Origin: CAYZMS01 sp964479625
Lineage (GTDB): Bacteria > Bacteroidota > Bacteroidia > Chitinophagales > Saprospiraceae
Length of the DNA: 64,000 bases
Direction of reading: 5' to 3'
NCBI GenBank assembly: GCA_964479625.1
Contig: CAYZMS010000010.1
Location: forward strand, 57,155 to 121,154
How positions within the stretch are numbered: the first letter of the stretch is position 1; every line of letters starts with the position of its first letter. The position numbers were made by a program, and so were the translations under genes. The notes beneath the pieces are model-generated. The model was not told the DNA's origin, did no database searches, and saw only the letters and a program-made list of their open reading frames with translations. Shown here piece after piece: positions 21,801-29,114 of this stretch.

Positions 21801-21849
21801 ATACCGGGCAACTCAACGCAATTGAAAGAATGGCGGCGGGGAATTTCAT
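15880..21849 (-). CDS. Giant SprB-repeat surface protein with P domain, MopE-type motif and T9SS sorting domain
   Basis: 1989 residues, one uninterrupted frame. After a signal peptide (MKFPAAILSIALSCPVFSQG) come a proprotein-convertase P-like domain (about 45-190, LNIRHGWTDDLDISLISPSG), a fibronectin III domain, a MAM-like region with the DIALDEIAVHGS ending, and a MopE-type putative metal-binding segment (DTDGDGFGDPAAS, DDCDDTNEFINPG, DGLDNNCNG). About 14 SprB repeats of 75-80 residues follow, each with a C-x-G start, GG-x-x-PY-x-x-x-W and G-x-Y-x-V-x-x-x-D-x-x-x-C. The last ~90 residues (DIWPNPVFDRLNMEL to the end) fit a T9SS type A sorting domain. Likely an exported adhesin or filament, like SprB used in gliding. 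Confidence 0.9.
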   Translation of the reverse strand: MKFPAAILSIALSCPVFSQGQIPVLSNPSVCGLGLELDDNSCIPESLFAPNRFKIEVENAPGTALGVDVYLREVRLNIRHGWTDDLDISLISPSGREVAIVLDRGGEGDNFGLSIESFGCQFPAAFSMASCQVLDDKVDAPFVSGPYFPEESFFLFNDGTTDPNDEWTLQICDDAEEDAGILEYVELIFVPLTCLPVNKVEVLNIDATSVTLDWEITGNCEEDNLVLEYGPAGFTPGTGNGPGTGVIARPSCPPYTLNDLLPDTEYDFYLRRICGPGLSSGNSCLVSATTGCKPPEPLTLEGFEGDTLCEPTCDLNCVLNGVWRNDTQDDFDWRPWSGPTPTSNTGPSAAVEGNQYVYLESSGTTCEPDAITILESGCFVFNDGGSDECHFSFSYNMNGPNIGSLRLEATTDGGGSWDTLWERSGNKGPDWRKAYLDLDQYPNGDTLRFRFIAQKTRGTLGDIALDEIAVHGSTYLGHPSEVFYADTDGDGFGDPAASIQGCFQTPPQGFVRNADDCDDTNEFINPGEEEIACDGLDNNCNGINDDLVLPPPLAFGDTVCSGALAQLRAEPQSGGEIIWLLETEAGVEFQGMGEILNPQLPDLTGSQPEVHRFLAFELQAECQSGEPAIALAMVLPRPDAPAVVSTSICSGSPLDLRSLDIPDLKLTGAGLFFFENSIAPGNALDTSLVFPNSDTSFFFQYRTMDGCTDDGRIEVTAMEGPSFSFIPQDSFSLCLEGTQTLEASVVAGNPPYIYRWNTGAESASISIRAEPEAAGVQLFELTVADVNGCTSQDSAQVLTVAGIDSISRSIQDVSSCGGADGAITLTPLGGAGPFTYRWSSGNGTSGIAENIDQASYTISGLPQGAYRITITDTSSDRCEFQARTTYVNGPDGEVRDIEIQSTSCYSAADGSICLDIRGNPTYLWSTGDTTACLEGVPGGTYAVTITEGACNTILDSLLIPRPDSISAFFELVDPSCNGFSNGRIEIEAFGGTPPYTFSWNTGAEERTITGLAEGTYTITITDSKNCTFERTVTLIAPPPLMVALDSIKDMTCFGTDDGVLQVSGQGGTSPYLFQWEDGSPAPLRNGLKPGGYRLTVSDLNACTTDTSFLLTEPDSLTLQLVELTQPLCFGDQTGEIIVSASGGSPDYFFQWSNGAIDSVLSGVTSGSYAVQVRDANGCRSDSLSVDLASVSDPGLLFDLTPPDCKGRSDGAITILPLGTAPFQYLWNRGDTTATLLNVAIGTYSVQVIDSNGCIADSVVQVDASQAISAEFTAFTPLCAGNQDGSIQVSVIDPGTPPLAYLWNDGVTDRDRQGIGPGNYLLTITDSRGCLYEGDTVRLDSPDSLMVELAGKGDIICSGDSTGFIELQVKGGIAPYRFNWVGTTADTSSAFGLRAGTYRVFVEDENGCPQNAAYQITEPTPLDIEVIVQQSGDPCNGNAENSVQALVTGGVAPYQYVWSSGDTTAILNPADPGDYQLAIQDENSCREVMSGIKVRDAGVALTLDSFTANPVQCFGEQTGSLQVTIEGGQAPYRYIFSNGRIVNSNTTNVTLKNLGVGFYSVVVTDTRGCRLSSNTVQVTQPNLLSLRRDSIRDVVCSGTEEGAIFVSPQGGVKPYTFEWFESDSNQLIAVTEDLQNAAAGAYYCILTDDRNCVDSLQQTTIRNENPPLILVDTLIKDVRCAGASTGSISLELQGGRSPYQFLWNNGASTSNLVNIPASNYAVTVTDSDSCKTNFGGLLVDEPDDPLVINSLVRRIDCFGDSTGSIRIEIRGGTAPYRITWEDVNGAVVLDTTQLENLPAGWYPVQVIDKLDCDLAREIRVPQADSISVAYELVEPDSNIANGAILAQAQGGNPPFEYRWNTGDSTQLVSGLEEGTYYLSVTDDRLCIQMDSIELFITQVVETALVHQADIWPNPVFDRLNMELEMVQALPGLSLVWYELNGRLISRESLPQAASIRKTITIPPGKKGMKLLKLESPDGRSLAVWKVQIAR

Positions 21850-21957
21850 ACAGCCGGAATAGTTTTCGGGATACGACCTCTCTTTAAATTGAGTGCTAAT
21901 TTACCAATTCTCCGGTAATTAGATAGGTGCTATTTTCTCAAAAGTAAGGAATGATCT

Positions 21958-23121
21958 TTATTCCTTTTTTTCTTCTTCCAAAGGAGGCCCGGTTTCAGAT
22001 TTTTCCTCTTCCAAAGCAGGTTCCGGTTGGGCTTTTTCCTCTTCAAACATAAGAACGGTGTGAAGGTGTTCCCGGAAGGTCTCTCCGTAGATTTCCCATA
22101 TGCTGATAAATAAAGCGGCGATGATGGGCCCAATGATCAAGCCTGCCATGCCAAAAACGGCCAGGCCACCCAGTGTCCCCAATAAAACCATAAGGTCCGG
22201 CATCTTGGTGTCCTTTCCCACCAGAGGCGGCCGCAACAAATTATCTACACTACTGACAACGATCGCACCAAACAGCAACAACCCAATACCTGAAACATAA
22301 TTACCAGTGATGAGCAGGTAAACGGAAGCAGGGAACCAAACGATCGCCGGGCCCACTGCAGGGATAGCGGATAAAAGGACCATAATCACTCCCCAGAAAA
22401 GCGCATTGGGCAAACCGGCTACCGCCATGGCGGCCCCTGCCAAAGTGCCCTGAACCAAACCGATAATCAGCGTCCCCTTTAAGGTAGCACGGGTAACTGT
22501 AGTAAAACGGTTGAGTAACATTCTTTCCTCCTGATCGCTTAAAGGTAGATAATATAAAGCGAGCTTCAGGTACGATTTCCCTTCCAAAAGAAAATAAAAC
22601 AAAGCGAAATAGAAGATGAAGAGCTGAAAGAAAAAGTTCACTGTACCAGTGGTGATATTGGACAGACTTTTAACTATAAAATTCCCCGTACTGACTATGA
22701 TACTGTTGATTCGATCGGCAAATTCGGCCTGATCAGGCAGGATCTCAGCTAATTGGGGATACCGTTCAAAATAGGGAGTTAAATCGGGCAAGCCCGCTGT
22801 GAAAGCTTCATCCGTGATCAGGCTAATGTTTTTGCTGAGGTTGATCGCCTGATCCACCAGCAGGATCATAAAACCGGTGAGAGGAATAATGATGATAAGC
22901 GTAAAAAGAATGATGCTTACTAAGGTAGCCAGCAGCCGTCGCCCTCCAAACCGCTTTGCCAGCCTGTCGTTGATCCCATACAAAAGACCGGCAAAAATTG
23001 CCGCCAGTAAAAGTGCCATAAAAAACCCCTTGATCAGGGTGTAAAAGATCAGGGAAATGCCTATGGCCAGGATTAGGACAGTAATCCGGTTCAGACGGGA
23101 AGAAGGTTCCGTTAAGGGCAT
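21958..23121 (-). CDS. AI-2E/UPF0118 family transporter
   Basis: 387 residues with about seven to eight membrane helices. The family pattern is clear: two N-terminal helix pairs (ILAIGISLIFYTLIKGFF), a soluble middle region (residues about 95-150), and a C-terminal set with GLVQGTLAGAAMAVAGLPNA, GVIMVLLSAIPAVGPAIVWFP and the conserved DNLLRPPLVGK. Members export autoinducer-2-like molecules, act as Na+/H+ antiporters, or are uncharacterised; the substrate cannot be read here. The cytoplasmic tail has a short repeated pattern (LEEEK three times), probably disordered. It starts 12 bases after the MoeB-rhodanese stop, so it is probably the last gene of that transcript. Confidence 0.9.
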   Translation of the reverse strand: MPLTEPSSRLNRITVLILAIGISLIFYTLIKGFFMALLLAAIFAGLLYGINDRLAKRFGGRRLLATLVSIILFTLIIIIPLTGFMILLVDQAINLSKNISLITDEAFTAGLPDLTPYFERYPQLAEILPDQAEFADRINSIIVSTGNFIVKSLSNITTGTVNFFFQLFIFYFALFYFLLEGKSYLKLALYYLPLSDQEERMLLNRFTTVTRATLKGTLIIGLVQGTLAGAAMAVAGLPNALFWGVIMVLLSAIPAVGPAIVWFPASVYLLITGNYVSGIGLLLFGAIVVSSVDNLLRPPLVGKDTKMPDLMVLLGTLGGLAVFGMAGLIIGPIIAALFISIWEIYGETFREHLHTVLMFEEEKAQPEPALEEEKSETGPPLEEEKKE

Positions 23122-23133
23122 GGGTGCTTCATT

Positions 23134-24231
23134 TTATGGAACAAAGCTACTCATTTTTTTCCAGGCGTTCAGCCCTCCACTCAGGTTCCAGAGATCGTTA
23201 AGACCAAGTCGGGCATGCAGTAATCGAATAGCCTGAACGCTTCGAATACCCGATTGGCAATAGACCACTACCTTTTGGTTCCGGGGAATTTGGTCCAGCT
23301 TTTCCTCCAATTGATCCAGGGGTATAAAAAGGCCTCCAAGGTGTTCCTGTTGCCGTTCCTGTGGTTGACGCACGTCCAATAGCAGCAGATCGGGTACGGC
23401 GGCCTGCCAGTTTCCTAATTCCTGGGGACTAAGCTCTTTTATGTCCGAGGTACAATAACCGGCAGGTATTTCTAATCGATCAATATGGTTAGAGGGGTCT
23501 TTCCGGAGCCGCCAAAGCCGGGTGGAACCCGTTTCTGCGTCGAAAAATAACATTCTCCCGCTAAGGGTTTCTCCGACCTTTGCGGCTACCTTTATTACTT
23601 CATTGGCCTGAAGGGATCCTATTATACCTGGCAACACCCCCAAAACGCCACCTTCCGCACAGCTTGGCACCGATCCGGGCGCTGGAGGGTTCGGGTGCAG
23701 ATCACGATAGTTAACCCCTCTGGAGCCATCAGCATCCGGCAGGTTAAAAACAGAAACCTGGCCCTCATACCTAAAGACAGCGCCAAAGACATTCACCTTA
23801 CCGGCCAATACACAGGCATCATTAACGAGATAGCGAGTGGGAAAATTATCTGTACCATCTACTACGATATCCCAGTCCGCGATCCGATCCATCGCATTTT
23901 CGATGGTAAATCGTTCGGGGAATGCTTGAATTTCCACGTGAGGGTTTAAGGATTGCAGGCGATCACGGGCAGCTTCAGCCTTTAACCTTCCTACATCCGG
24001 CAAACCATACAATACCTGCCGGTGTAAATTACTGGTGGAAACAATGTCATCATCCAGTATCCCGATCTGACCTATGCCAGCAGCTGTTAGATATTGCAGC
24101 AGGGGGCAACCCAGCCCACCAGCTCCAATGACCAGGACACGGGCCCTTTTTAATCGTTGCTGCCCTTCTTTTCCGAAACGGGGAAGGGTGAAATGACGGG
24201 CGTAGTATTGTTGTTCCGGTTTCGAGAACAT
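23134..24231 (-). CDS. moeB: ThiF/MoeB adenylyltransferase fused to a C-terminal rhodanese domain
   Basis: 365 residues. The N-terminal E1-like domain has the nucleotide-binding loop VIGAGGLGCP (36-41), the arginine finger in NLHRQVLYG (Arg71), the DGTDNFPTRYLVND block and the conserved PSCAEGGVLGVLPGIIG. The C-terminal ~100 residues are a rhodanese domain with the active loop VVYCQSGIRS. Such proteins adenylate the C-terminal glycine of MoaD or ThiS, and the rhodanese domain can supply the sulfur, as in MOCS3. I see no CxxC pairs for the zinc of E. coli MoeB. Its place beside xdhC, sufU and sufS points to molybdenum-cofactor or thiocarboxylate chemistry; it could instead serve thiamine synthesis. 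Confidence 0.88.
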   Translation of the reverse strand: MFSKPEQQYYARHFTLPRFGKEGQQRLKRARVLVIGAGGLGCPLLQYLTAAGIGQIGILDDDIVSTSNLHRQVLYGLPDVGRLKAEAARDRLQSLNPHVEIQAFPERFTIENAMDRIADWDIVVDGTDNFPTRYLVNDACVLAGKVNVFGAVFRYEGQVSVFNLPDADGSRGVNYRDLHPNPPAPGSVPSCAEGGVLGVLPGIIGSLQANEVIKVAAKVGETLSGRMLFFDAETGSTRLWRLRKDPSNHIDRLEIPAGYCTSDIKELSPQELGNWQAAVPDLLLLDVRQPQERQQEHLGGLFIPLDQLEEKLDQIPRNQKVVVYCQSGIRSVQAIRLLHARLGLNDLWNLSGGLNAWKKMSSFVP

Positions 24232-24285
24232 AATTCAAGATTTTATTTCACCGCCCTAGCCCGCAAAGTCTCAGGGAATAAAACC

Positions 24286-25284
24286 TCAGAGGCTATGATT
24301 TTTGAAGGCTATGATCTGTGCCATGATGGCCAGGGCAATCTCTTTGGGCGTTCGAGCCCCAATATCCAAACCAACAGGTCCGTGGATCCGTTCAATATCC
24401 TTCTTCGAAAAACCTGCTTCCATCAATCGCTGACGACGTTTTTCCTGAGTTCGTTTACTCCCCAAAGCACCGATATAAGCCACCTCCGATCGGAGCAGCA
24501 ACTGTAAGGCCGGGTCATCGATCTTCGGGTCATGACTCAATAAAACCGCATAGGTCGAAGAATCCAATGGTAATTCCGGGAGTACTTCCTGTGGGTACCG
24601 AATCTCTAAATGATCGGGTGGAACAGGGTATTGGGTCCCCTTTGCAAAAACAGAGCGCGGGTCGATAACCGTGGTTTCCATTCCGTACCAACGGGCTAAT
24701 TGCAATAATTCCACACTGATGTGAGCTGCTCCGACCAGGATCAAACGGTCAGGAGGAGGAAGGACATGTAGAAAAAAGGTTGCCTCCCCACTCTGGATAA
24801 TTTTACACCGTCGTTCCAGCCAGGCCTCCTGCACCGCCTCTTCCAGTTCGAAAGGCAGATTTCCGGCCGGCCAAAAGTGGTGAGTGCTTTCTCCATCCTG
24901 GATACGGGTCACCCATACTCCCCCCTTCCTGCTTTCCAGGCTTTGGACAATAAGTTCCCAGACGGAATCTTCGATAGGGAAAGGCTCCAGCCAGACTTCA
25001 AGCTTTCCCCCACAAGTCAACCCATGGCCCCAGGCTTCTTCATTCGAAACTCCAAACTTCAAAAGACGCCCTCCCCGTTTTCCCAGGATGGGGAGTGCTT
25101 CGCGGATCACCGCTCCCTCTACACAACCTCCACTTACGGAGCCCGCCGTTTCCATCTCCCCGTTCAGAATAAGTGCAGCACCCACCGGTCGTGGGCTGGA
25201 GCCCCAGGTTTGGATGACCCGCGCCAGAGCGAAGGGCCGATTGGCCGATTGCCATTGTTGGATAGTATTGAGTAGCGCTTGCAT
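24286..25284 (-). CDS. xdhC: XdhC/CoxI family molybdenum cofactor insertion protein
   Basis: 332 residues from the ATG at 25284 (MQALLNTIQQW); an in-frame ATG 19 codons upstream adds only a Lys/Thr-rich stretch and is not favoured. XdhC-type proteins bind sulfurated molybdopterin cofactor and hand it to xanthine dehydrogenase-like enzymes. The N-terminal XdhC_CoxI motif RVIQTWGSSPRPVG and the GSVSGGCVEGAV motif with its Cys are present. The C-terminal Rossmann half has LILVGAAHISVELLQLA, the AVLLSHDPKIDDPAL motif and YIGALGSKRTQEKR. No xanthine dehydrogenase subunit is encoded in this window. It lies between the sufU-like and MoeB-rhodanese genes in the same orientation. Confidence 0.92.
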   Translation of the reverse strand: MQALLNTIQQWQSANRPFALARVIQTWGSSPRPVGAALILNGEMETAGSVSGGCVEGAVIREALPILGKRGGRLLKFGVSNEEAWGHGLTCGGKLEVWLEPFPIEDSVWELIVQSLESRKGGVWVTRIQDGESTHHFWPAGNLPFELEEAVQEAWLERRCKIIQSGEATFFLHVLPPPDRLILVGAAHISVELLQLARWYGMETTVIDPRSVFAKGTQYPVPPDHLEIRYPQEVLPELPLDSSTYAVLLSHDPKIDDPALQLLLRSEVAYIGALGSKRTQEKRRQRLMEAGFSKKDIERIHGPVGLDIGARTPKEIALAIMAQIIAFKNHSL

Positions 25285-25346
25285 GGTTTTTGTTTTGGTT
25301 TGCCTGGCAGAAAACTGGTACCCTGCATACAGTGCAGGCAACGCTA

Positions 25347-25781
25347 TTACCGATGCTGGCGAAGATAAGCCAGCAAGGTCTCCCAGGCCAAACTGGCACA
25401 GCTTAACCGCGAAGGAAAGTTTCGGGCAGGCCCTAGTGCGGCATAGGGCCCTGGCAAGTCCGTTGCTGCGCCGGGAGCGTTATTTAAATAGGCCAACAGG
25501 GCTTCGCATTGCTCTATGGCCTTGTCCTTGTGGAGTCCTTCCAGTTCTTGTGCCAGGATGGAAGCCGAGGCCTTGGAGATAGCACAACCATAACCAAAAA
25601 AGCTCAATCCCATTAATTCCTCTTCCTGTTCCAGGTCGAAATACAGGGTAAACTGGTCCCCGCAAAGTGAATTATAGGCTTCGCATTGATGAGCAGCCTC
25701 CGGTCGTTTCTCAAAACAGACCGGCCGATCGTTGTGCGCTCTAATAACATCCTGATATAATAATTCGAGTGCTGATTTCAT
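25347..25781 (-). CDS. sufU: SufU/IscU-like sulfur acceptor or scaffold protein
   Basis: 144 residues. SufU proteins accept persulfide sulfur from SufS and pass it to iron-sulfur assembly. The three conserved cysteines are seen: Cys40 in NSLCGDQFTLYF (with Asp42), Cys66 in GYGCAISKAS and Cys128 in RLSCASLAWETL. The SufU-type insertion between the second and third Cys is present. The start ATG overlaps the sufS stop by four bases (25778-25781), indicating translational coupling. The rest of the SUF operon (sufB, sufC, sufD) is not here, which is unusual and suggests a second desulfurase set, perhaps for cofactor sulfuration with xdhC. Confidence 0.93.
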   Translation of the reverse strand: MKSALELLYQDVIRAHNDRPVCFEKRPEAAHQCEAYNSLCGDQFTLYFDLEQEEELMGLSFFGYGCAISKASASILAQELEGLHKDKAIEQCEALLAYLNNAPGAATDLPGPYAALGPARNFPSRLSCASLAWETLLAYLRQHR

Positions 25782-26968
25782 GAAAAAAAAGCTTTAGCCG
25801 CGTGTAGGGCTTCGATGAGCCTGTCCATTTCCTCCGGGAGGTTATATGGTGCAAAAGAAACGCGCAGGCTGGCCCTGACCCCCAGATGGTGGTGGAGTGG
25901 CTGGGCACAATGGTGCCCGGCACGAACGGCGATATTCCGGCCCGCTAAATAGGTGGCCAGATCATGAGGGTGAACCCCATCCATATTAAAGGAAAAAATA
26001 GGCATTTTTTCAGCAGGACCTGGCAGGAGTCGCAGGCTTTTCACCTCTGACAATTTATCGTGAATTTCCGGAACGTTTAAAGGGTGGGCTGATTCTTTGT
26101 TCCGCATATCCATTATGAACTCCAGGGCTGCACCCAAGCCCACCACACCGGCAATGTTTCCGGTACCGGCCTCAAACCGACGAGGGGGAGAGGCGTATTC
26201 TACAAATTCAAAGCCTACTGACCGCACCATGTCTCCTCCGGTAAGTAGAGGGGCCATGCTTTCCAGATGGTCCTGCTTTCCATAAAGCAACCCCAGGCCG
26301 GTAGGCCCATAAAGCTTGTGACCCGAACAGGCATAGAAATCAATACCCCAATCAGCCAGGGCAAGGGGGATATGAGCTGCCCCCTGGGCGCCGTCCACCA
26401 GGATGGGGATGTTTTTCTCCTGACAACGTGCCGCCAGTTCCTGTACTGGCAGGATCGTTCCTAGTACATTCGAAACCTGACTAACGGCCAGCATGCGCAC
26501 CCGTTCATCGAGAAGGGTTTCGAAGGCATCCAGGTCTAATTCGCCGCCAGGGCTTAATGGAATAACCTTCAACTCCGCAGCCTTTTGCCGACAAACGCTT
26601 TGCCAGGGGAGCAGATTGGCGTGGTGCTCCAGAGCGGTGATCAATACCACATCTCCCGGGTTCAGCCGAGGTTTCAGGAAAGAAGTCGCCACAAGATTAA
26701 TACCCGCGGTAGTCCCACTTGTAAAAATGACCTCGCTGGCTTGGCCTGCACCCAGAAATGCTGCCGCTAAAGCCCGAACCCCCTCATAGTTTCGGTCCGA
26801 AGCTTCTGCCAGGGCATATACTCCCCTGTGAACACTACTGTAGCCCGATTCATAGAACGATTGTACAGCCTGGATTACCTTCCCAGGCTTTTGAGTAGTC
26901 GCCGCATTATCCAAATAGATCAGCTTCGCTTGATTATCGAATATGGGAAAGTGTTTACGAAAGGTCAC
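25778..26968 (-). CDS. sufS: SufS-type cysteine desulfurase
   Basis: 396 residues. This PLP enzyme takes sulfur from cysteine and holds it as persulfide. The family N-terminus (FDNQAKLIYLDNAATTQKPG), the PLP-contacting VDGAQGAAHIP, the PLP lysine Lys218 in ACSGHKLYGPTGLG and the active Cys354 in RAGHHCAQPLHHHLGV are all visible. The short lobe around Cys354 is that of group II (SufS) desulfurases. It is coupled by a 4-base overlap to sufU and sits 37 bases after the class III cyclase gene. In the NifS4-XdhC model of Rhodobacter a desulfurase loads sulfur onto cofactor held by XdhC; the same could apply here, by inference from context. Confidence 0.95.
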   Translation of the reverse strand: MTFRKHFPIFDNQAKLIYLDNAATTQKPGKVIQAVQSFYESGYSSVHRGVYALAEASDRNYEGVRALAAAFLGAGQASEVIFTSGTTAGINLVATSFLKPRLNPGDVVLITALEHHANLLPWQSVCRQKAAELKVIPLSPGGELDLDAFETLLDERVRMLAVSQVSNVLGTILPVQELAARCQEKNIPILVDGAQGAAHIPLALADWGIDFYACSGHKLYGPTGLGLLYGKQDHLESMAPLLTGGDMVRSVGFEFVEYASPPRRFEAGTGNIAGVVGLGAALEFIMDMRNKESAHPLNVPEIHDKLSEVKSLRLLPGPAEKMPIFSFNMDGVHPHDLATYLAGRNIAVRAGHHCAQPLHHHLGVRASLRVSFAPYNLPEEMDRLIEALHAAKAFFS

Positions 26969-27005
26969 TGGTGCACAGTTTTAACTTCAAAGGATCGGGT
27001 TTCCC

Positions 27006-28565
27006 TCAATTCTGAACAAAATACATTTCGATCTCTCCAACGTTTTTGGCATTTACCTTGCCTCGGTGATTGAAAGCAAATTTATCCTTTAAATGTTCAT
27101 AGGTAGTCCCGGAAACATTGATCCGTCCCACAGCGCCCTTCGACTCCAGGCGACTGGCAACGTTGACGGTACTGCCCCAAATGTCATAGGAAAATTTGCG
27201 AAGCCCCACCACACCGGCGATTACCGGACCGGTGTGCACGCCATACCGAGCTTCGAAAAAAGGACGTCCATCCTTTTTGCGGGCAGCCTGGTAGCCTTCC
27301 AAAAACCCTTGAATATCCAAAGCCGCGGAAATGATACGCTCCGCATGATTGAGATCCTCTTCCGGCAAGCCTCCGGCGCACATATAGGAATCTCCAATGG
27401 TTTTGATCTTCTCCAGGCGGTGCCGGGTAATAATTCGATCAAATTCGGAAAATAGGAAATCCAGCTCGCTTACCAGTTCTTCCGGTGAAAACTCCTTACT
27501 AAGAACACTAAAATCTTTAAAATCCGTAAAAAGAACAGTCACATCTTTATACCTTCTGGCCTGAGCAGTACCCCTCACTTCCAACTCGTGGGCAACGGCT
27601 GCCGGGAGAATATTCAATAATAATTTTTCGGATCGCTCTTTCTCAGCTTTTATCATTTCATTTTTCGTTGCCAGAATTCTGTTGTGGGAGCGTATTTCCA
27701 AAAAGCGGGCAACAACCCCTACAAATAGAAGCAAGATCACCCCTCCAATGGCCAGAAACCAATTGTTTTTTGCCTTTTGACGGCTGATGGCCAACTCCTG
27801 CTGGGCAATTTGAAGGGAATCTGCCTGGGTCACCATGTGCAGGGAATCATTCATTGTTTGCAAACGAGCTCGCATCAACTCCGCCTTCATGCTATCCTGG
27901 GATAGTTGATTTAACTTTGCTTCGTATTTCGTCAGTTGGGTTTGCAGGACCTCATTTTGTCGGATCACCTGATAAAGTGAAGTATCTCTTTTTCGAACAG
28001 GTGGAGGCAAAGTATGGCCTACGGCATCTGGAGCAGGGGCCCGAAAGGCCGGAGAAAGGAAAGACTCGGTAAAGGCTTCGGTTTCCTCTATTAGCCCCTC
28101 ATTTTCTGCAATGGCTTCTTCTGCTTTTTCCATAATCCGGCCCTTGTCGAGTGCCAGAGCTAATTCCTGGGTTAATTTCAGGGAGCGAACCCGCAATGCC
28201 GGATCGGGATAATCCTCAAGGAATTTATTCGCTCGTTTCAACCGGCGCAAAGATCGCCGAAACTCCTGGTCTCCAGCACTATTTAACGAAAGGTATGCCT
28301 GGGCTTCCAAAATCGCCCCCAAGGCTTCGTAAAAATCATGCTTTTCCTTCCGGGCCCCTTCATAGACCTCATTCGCCAGTACCAGAGAAGCAGCGTAATT
28401 CCCCGCTTCGTATTCCAGGGTGGATAGCTGAGCAGCAAGCTTTACATAGGCTATGCCCGAGAGTTGTTCCAGTTCTTGTCGAACTTGTGATCTACTATCT
28501 TGCCCAAATACCGGGAAACTGACCAGGATAATGGTTAGGGTCAGGATAGAATGTTTGGTAGTCAT
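27006..28565 (-). CDS. Membrane-anchored class III adenylate/guanylate cyclase
   Basis: 519 residues. A signal peptide (LTLTIILVSFPVFG) is followed by a helical, TPR-like extracytoplasmic region (about 25-160), a coiled coil (about 200-265), one membrane helix (about 268-288, WFLAIGGVILLLFVGVVARF) and a cytoplasmic class III cyclase domain. Metal-binding Asp residues are in VLFTDFKDFS; the purine-site KIKTIGDSYMCAGG and the closing YDIWGSTVNVASRLES, with conserved Asn and Arg, are present, so an active cyclase is likely. The HNRILATKNEMIKAEKERSE helix before the catalytic domain is typical. It makes cAMP more probably than cGMP, but this is not certain. It is divergent from the NTF2-like gene. 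Confidence 0.92.
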   Translation of the reverse strand: MTTKHSILTLTIILVSFPVFGQDSRSQVRQELEQLSGIAYVKLAAQLSTLEYEAGNYAASLVLANEVYEGARKEKHDFYEALGAILEAQAYLSLNSAGDQEFRRSLRRLKRANKFLEDYPDPALRVRSLKLTQELALALDKGRIMEKAEEAIAENEGLIEETEAFTESFLSPAFRAPAPDAVGHTLPPPVRKRDTSLYQVIRQNEVLQTQLTKYEAKLNQLSQDSMKAELMRARLQTMNDSLHMVTQADSLQIAQQELAISRQKAKNNWFLAIGGVILLLFVGVVARFLEIRSHNRILATKNEMIKAEKERSEKLLLNILPAAVAHELEVRGTAQARRYKDVTVLFTDFKDFSVLSKEFSPEELVSELDFLFSEFDRIITRHRLEKIKTIGDSYMCAGGLPEEDLNHAERIISAALDIQGFLEGYQAARKKDGRPFFEARYGVHTGPVIAGVVGLRKFSYDIWGSTVNVASRLESKGAVGRINVSGTTYEHLKDKFAFNHRGKVNAKNVGEIEMYFVQN

Positions 28566-28652
28566 TTATGTCTGTTGAACGGAAAGCTTTATGCACAAGT
28601 TATTCCATTTCTTTTTAAAATTCTATCTTACTCTCCCGATAAAACACTACCT

Positions 28653-29114
28653 ATGGAAAGTCATACGCAGCTCCTTACCCGTTTTTATACCGCCTTTCAA
28701 AATAAAGATGCCCAAGGTATGGCTGCCTGTTATGCACCCCGGGTAAAATTCAGTGATCCGGTTTTTTCGAACCTTCAGGGAGAAGAGGTCCATAGCATGT
28801 GGTCAATGCTTCTGGAGCGGGGCAAGGACCTTCGGATCGAATTTGGCCAAATTGAAACGGATGAGACAAGGGGTAAAGCCGAATGGAAGGCTTACTATAC
28901 TTTTTCTAAAACCGGACGTTTCATCGAAAACCACATAAAGGCTTCCTTTACCTTCGAAAACGGGAAGATTACAACCCATACGGACCAATTCGATTTCTAT
29001 GCCTGGTCCCGACAGGCTTTCGGGTTAACGGGGCTACTGATGGGTTGGACCCCTTACTTTCAAAAAAAGGTACAATCTGGAGCACAGGAATCGCTAAGGC
29101 GATATCGGATGTAG
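28653..29114 (+). CDS. NTF2-like (SnoaL-type) protein
   Basis: 153 residues from ATG 28653 (MESHTQLLTRFYTAFQ). The longer frame from 28551 adds an unlikely segment that overlaps the cyclase promoter region. The fold signature is a small helix pair (RFYTAFQNKDAQGMAACYAP), the VKFSDPVFSNLQG strand and a curved sheet ending with a Trp-rich tail (ALTGLLMGWTPYFQKK, approximately). Members include ketosteroid isomerase-like enzymes and stress proteins of unknown substrate. No signal peptide is seen, so it is probably cytoplasmic. It stands alone, divergent from the cyclase gene. Confidence 0.8.
   Translation: MESHTQLLTRFYTAFQNKDAQGMAACYAPRVKFSDPVFSNLQGEEVHSMWSMLLERGKDLRIEFGQIETDETRGKAEWKAYYTFSKTGRFIENHIKASFTFENGKITTHTDQFDFYAWSRQAFGLTGLLMGWTPYFQKKVQSGAQESLRRYRM

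Noticed and set aside
21939..21946. TACTTTTG element upstream of the SprB-repeat gene
   Set aside because: The -7 element matches, but no TTG is found 19-21 bases upstream.
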